Shown: piece after piece, positions 39,228-42,049 of the stretch | How positions within the stretch are numbered: position 1 is the first letter of the stretch | How the letters are laid out: every line of letters starts with the position of its first letter | Assembly (NCBI GenBank): GCA_947624885.1 | Contig: CANQMD010000004.1 | Location: 1-42,049, forward strand | Reading direction: 5' to 3' | Source of the DNA: an uncultured Clostridia bacterium | GTDB lineage: Bacteria; Bacillota; Clostridia; Christensenellales; CAG-917 | Length of the DNA stretch: 42,049 nucleotides | Notes under the pieces: generated by a model | The model's input: the letters and a program-made list of their open reading frames with translations, nothing else | Databases searched by the model: none | Told to the model about the DNA's origin: nothing | Position numbers and translations under genes: made by a program

Positions 39228-40703
39228 ATGAAAAAGAAGTTAGCAGCAATATCCGCGGCGCTTGTCGTAGTGCTTGCGCTCACGATTGCGCTTGTCGCTT
39301 GCAACGAGTACAAGTGGCAGTCCATCGGCGCGGGCGACAGTTCCGCCGAGGTGCAATCCAACGGCGGCTATGCCGTGAGGCAGGGCAAGTATCTGTATTA
39401 CGTCAACGGCTATGACGGCACCGACGCGGACAACACTTTCGGCACGCCCGTCAAGCAGGCGATCTTGCGCAGCGAGATCTCCGAGGAAGGCGGCAAGTGG
39501 ACGATCGACAACTCCAAGACAAAAGTCGTCGTTCCCAAAACGGTGCTTTATTCAAGTTCCAACAGCGACGGCGGCATCGCGGTTTTCGGCGAGTGGATCT
39601 ATTACGCCACGCCCAACTATGACAAGGACAAAACGGGCACAGCGTCCACGACCGACGTTGACTTTATGCGCACCAGGACGGACGGCGCGATCACCCAAAA
39701 GATCGCCAAGATCAGCGGGCGCGACACCAAGTATCTGTTCACGCCAAGCCGCATCCTTTACATCAGCGGCACCTCCGTCAACTACATTGACTTTTCTGGT
39801 ATGAAGACCAACAAGTCCATTGACAACGGCAGCGGCGCAAAGACGGGCACGCTTGCGGAAAACGTCAGCGGCGACGTGCTTTGGGATATGGGACTTGATC
39901 GCATATTCTATGTGGAAACAGTCACCGGCTCCGACAGCTTCAAAAACTACAACAATCTGTGCTCCATCAAGATCGACGGCACCGACAAGCAGACTCTCGC
40001 CACAGAGAGCACGTTCCTTGACGAAAACGCCAAGCCGGAGGAAAATCCGCTCAGCGTGTTCAAGTATACGCTCAAGACGTTGCTTGTGGAAACGGACGCG
40101 CAAGGCGCAAAGGACGTCACTTTGTATTACACCAAAACTCACCGCAAGGGCGAAAGCGACGCTTCCGACGGCTACTTCTGCGCCAAAGCGAGCGACATCA
40201 AAGGCACTGAGTATCGCATGTTCGCCGAGGACAGCGATGTCACGGCAAATTATCCTCTCGGATATTCGCAGGGCGCATTGCTCACGATCAACAGCAGCCT
40301 CTATTACATCGACGGCAAGGACAACCCCTCCGACGCCACCTTTGAGCAAAGGTTGATCGTCAGCGGCAGCACCGGCGGCACTCCCACGGTGTGCTATGTT
40401 GACGCGCAAGCCAAGCAAGCGTATTACACGTCGTCCTCTGTGACGGGGCTTGCCCGCATCTCCTATGACATCGAGCACCCCGACAACCAAGCCCTCATTT
40501 TCAGCGAGGGCATCAAGACTGATTGGCTCAAGCTGGACTTTATCGGCACCAACCTGTTCTTTTTTGCGACGGACGACAGCAACTATGTGCATTTCATCGA
40601 CGTGAAGTCCCCCATCTACCGTCAGAAGGACGAGAATGATGAAGATCTGAAAACTCCCTACGTCGGCCTGGAGAGAGAGGAAGACGAGGGTGAAGAGGCT
40701 TGA
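39228..40703 (+). CDS. Lipoprotein, possible beta-propeller (DUF5050-like)
   Basis: MKKKLAAISAALVVVLALTIALVACNEYKW lipobox; recurring short motifs such as GKYLYYVNG, GEWIYYATP, RILYISG, SLYYIDGKDN. ATG at 39228. Confidence 0.7.
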   Translation: MKKKLAAISAALVVVLALTIALVACNEYKWQSIGAGDSSAEVQSNGGYAVRQGKYLYYVNGYDGTDADNTFGTPVKQAILRSEISEEGGKWTIDNSKTKVVVPKTVLYSSSNSDGGIAVFGEWIYYATPNYDKDKTGTASTTDVDFMRTRTDGAITQKIAKISGRDTKYLFTPSRILYISGTSVNYIDFSGMKTNKSIDNGSGAKTGTLAENVSGDVLWDMGLDRIFYVETVTGSDSFKNYNNLCSIKIDGTDKQTLATESTFLDENAKPEENPLSVFKYTLKTLLVETDAQGAKDVTLYYTKTHRKGESDASDGYFCAKASDIKGTEYRMFAEDSDVTANYPLGYSQGALLTINSSLYYIDGKDNPSDATFEQRLIVSGSTGGTPTVCYVDAQAKQAYYTSSSVTGLARISYDIEHPDNQALIFSEGIKTDWLKLDFIGTNLFFFATDDSNYVHFIDVKSPIYRQKDENDEDLKTPYVGLEREEDEGEEA

Positions 40704-40722
40704 CCTCCCTCTTCGGCAAAAC

Positions 40723-40745
40723 GGCGGGTGACCCCCGCCTTTTTG
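40723..40745 (+). terminator. Rho-independent terminator
   Basis: GGCGGG-TGACC-CCCGCC then TTTTTG. Confidence 0.8.
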
Positions 40746-40805
40746 TTTGAAACCCCCAGCCTCACCCCTACTCAGCAGATGGCTCACCAAAACCTCACAC
40801 CTCCT

Positions 40806-40834
40806 GTCATTCTGAGCGCCGTCGAAGAATCCCC
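40806..40834. repeat. Family A repeat copy
   Basis: GTCATTCTGAGCGCCGTCGAAGAATCCCC. Confidence 0.9.
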
Positions 40835-40867
40835 TATACAGAGGCACAGCGCAAGTTTCTCGTCAAG

Positions 40868-40924
40868 AAGGCGCCCTTTAGTAAGGGGAGCTGTCCGCCG
40901 AATATCGGCGGACTGAGGGGATTG
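40868..40924. repeat. Family B repeat copy
   Basis: AAGGCGCCCTTTAGTAAGGGGAGCTGTCCGCCGAATATCGGCGGACTGAGGGGATTG. Confidence 0.9.
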
Positions 40925-40960
40925 TCCCCCATACATCCCTCTGCCTGTCTAGTTTCATTC

Positions 40961-41017
40961 GGGGACGGGGGAACACCGCTTGAAATGAAAATTCATTTTC
41001 ATTTTTGCCCCGTCCCC
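40961..41017. repeat. Family C repeat copy
   Basis: GGGGACGGGGGAACACCGCTTGAAATGAAAATTCATTTTCATTTTTGCCCCGTCCCC. Confidence 0.9.
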
Positions 41018-41073
41018 TGACGAAACTATAACCCCTTCCTCATTTACAAAAAATATACGATCGAGGATATATT

Positions 41074-41787
41074 ATGACAAAAACCATCTTTGTGACCGGT
41101 GGCAGCCGAGGCATAGGCGAGGCGATCGTGCGCCTCGCGGCGGGCGCGTACAACGTTGCGTTCACCTATTTCCGCAGCGAGGGCAGGGCTCAAGCGCTTC
41201 AGCGCGAACTTGGCGCGGGCGTATTGGGCATAAGTTGCGACGTGCGTTCGTGCTCCTCCGTGCAGGAGGCGGTCGACAGGGCAAAGGCGCGGTTTGGCAG
41301 GATAGACGTGCTTGTCAACAACGCGGGGATCAGCCACAGCGGCCTGCTCATCGACATGACGGCGGAGCAGTGGCGCGACGTTATGGCGATCAACCTTGAC
41401 GGCGCGTTTTACGCGACAAAAGCCGTCTTGCCGGGCATGTTGAGCCAAGGCGGCGGCGCGATCGTCAACATATCTTCGGTTTGGGGATTGCAGGGCGCAA
41501 GCTGCGAGGCGGCGTATTCTGCAAGCAAGGCAGGGCTGATCGGCTTGACAAAAGCGCTTGCCAAGGAGGTCGCGCCCATGGGCGTGACAGTCAACGCCAT
41601 CGCCCCCGGAGCCGTCGACACCGACATGATGCGCGACTATACCGCGGATGAAGTTTCCGCCCTCATATCCGATCGTATTCCTCTTGGCCGCCTCGCCACC
41701 CCAACAGAGGTCGCCCGCGCCGCACTTTTTCTCGCCGAGCACTCCTACATCACCGGAGCCACCCTCTCCGTCGACGGCGGCATGTGA
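41074..41787 (+). CDS. fabG: Short-chain dehydrogenase/reductase, 3-oxoacyl-ACP reductase-like
   Basis: TKTIFVTGGSRGIGEAIVRLAA, LVNNAGISHSG, NISSVWGLQGASCEAAYSASKAGL (YxxxK), TGATLSVDGGM. Confidence 0.88.
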   Translation: MTKTIFVTGGSRGIGEAIVRLAAGAYNVAFTYFRSEGRAQALQRELGAGVLGISCDVRSCSSVQEAVDRAKARFGRIDVLVNNAGISHSGLLIDMTAEQWRDVMAINLDGAFYATKAVLPGMLSQGGGAIVNISSVWGLQGASCEAAYSASKAGLIGLTKALAKEVAPMGVTVNAIAPGAVDTDMMRDYTADEVSALISDRIPLGRLATPTEVARAALFLAEHSYITGATLSVDGGM

Positions 41788-41829
41788 CCCATCTTTTTCC
41801 GATTTTCAAAAAACGCCCGTATTTCCCCT

Positions 41830-41988
41830 GTCATTCTTAGCGCAGTCGAAGAATCCCCTTGTAACTCTCAGGCAGGGTTTTGCTCGTATTTACTGTCATG
41901 TTGAGCGTAGTCGAAACATCCCCTTGTAACTCTCGGGCAGGGTTTTGCTCATATTTACTGTCATGTTGAGCGTAGTCGAAGAATCCCC
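41830..41988. repeat. Family A, three tandem copies (~65-bp period)
   Basis: Copies at 41830, 41894, 41960 separated by CTTGTAACTCTC(A/G)GGCAGGGTTTTGCTC(G/A)TATTTACT. Confidence 0.9.
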
Positions 41989-42049
41989 TTTGCAGAGAGG
42001 CACAGCCCCTTATCCCTTCAAGGCTCCTTTCTTCCATTTAAGGCTCCCT

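Overview
The window looks like an origin-proximal chromosomal segment from a Clostridia-like Firmicute; the taxon is inferred from gene content only. On the left, parB (truncated by the window edge), parA and rsmG run on the minus strand, followed by an MTA/SAH nucleosidase on plus. A ~2.7 kb gap (3019-5729) without convincing genes comes next, then gyrB-gyrA on plus. The gap holds four parS-like sites (one 14-bp core is a perfect palindrome), DnaA-box-like 9-mers including an exact TTATCCACA, an 8-unit degenerate array with ~30-bp period, a 32-bp direct repeat bracketing a hairpin, and a 4-unit exact-period 20-bp array of alternating purine-pyrimidine sequence. It is the best candidate for an unusual replication origin/partition locus, and no dnaA/dnaN/recF is visible between the two arms. 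The rest is mostly housekeeping (tmk-holB-ricT, leuS, serS, cysS, ftsH, asnS-asnA-aspS, fabG-like SDR), two glycoside hydrolases and several lipoproteins, including a ~1561-aa surface protein and a multi-PepSY protein. Intergenic regions carry a mosaic of dispersed hairpin repeats that recur in the same order at 14984-15340 and 40806-41017, with a scrambled version at 35.3-36.2 kb. I saw no CRISPR array, rRNA, tRNA, transposase, prophage or recognisable defence system. All counts and alignments were made by eye.
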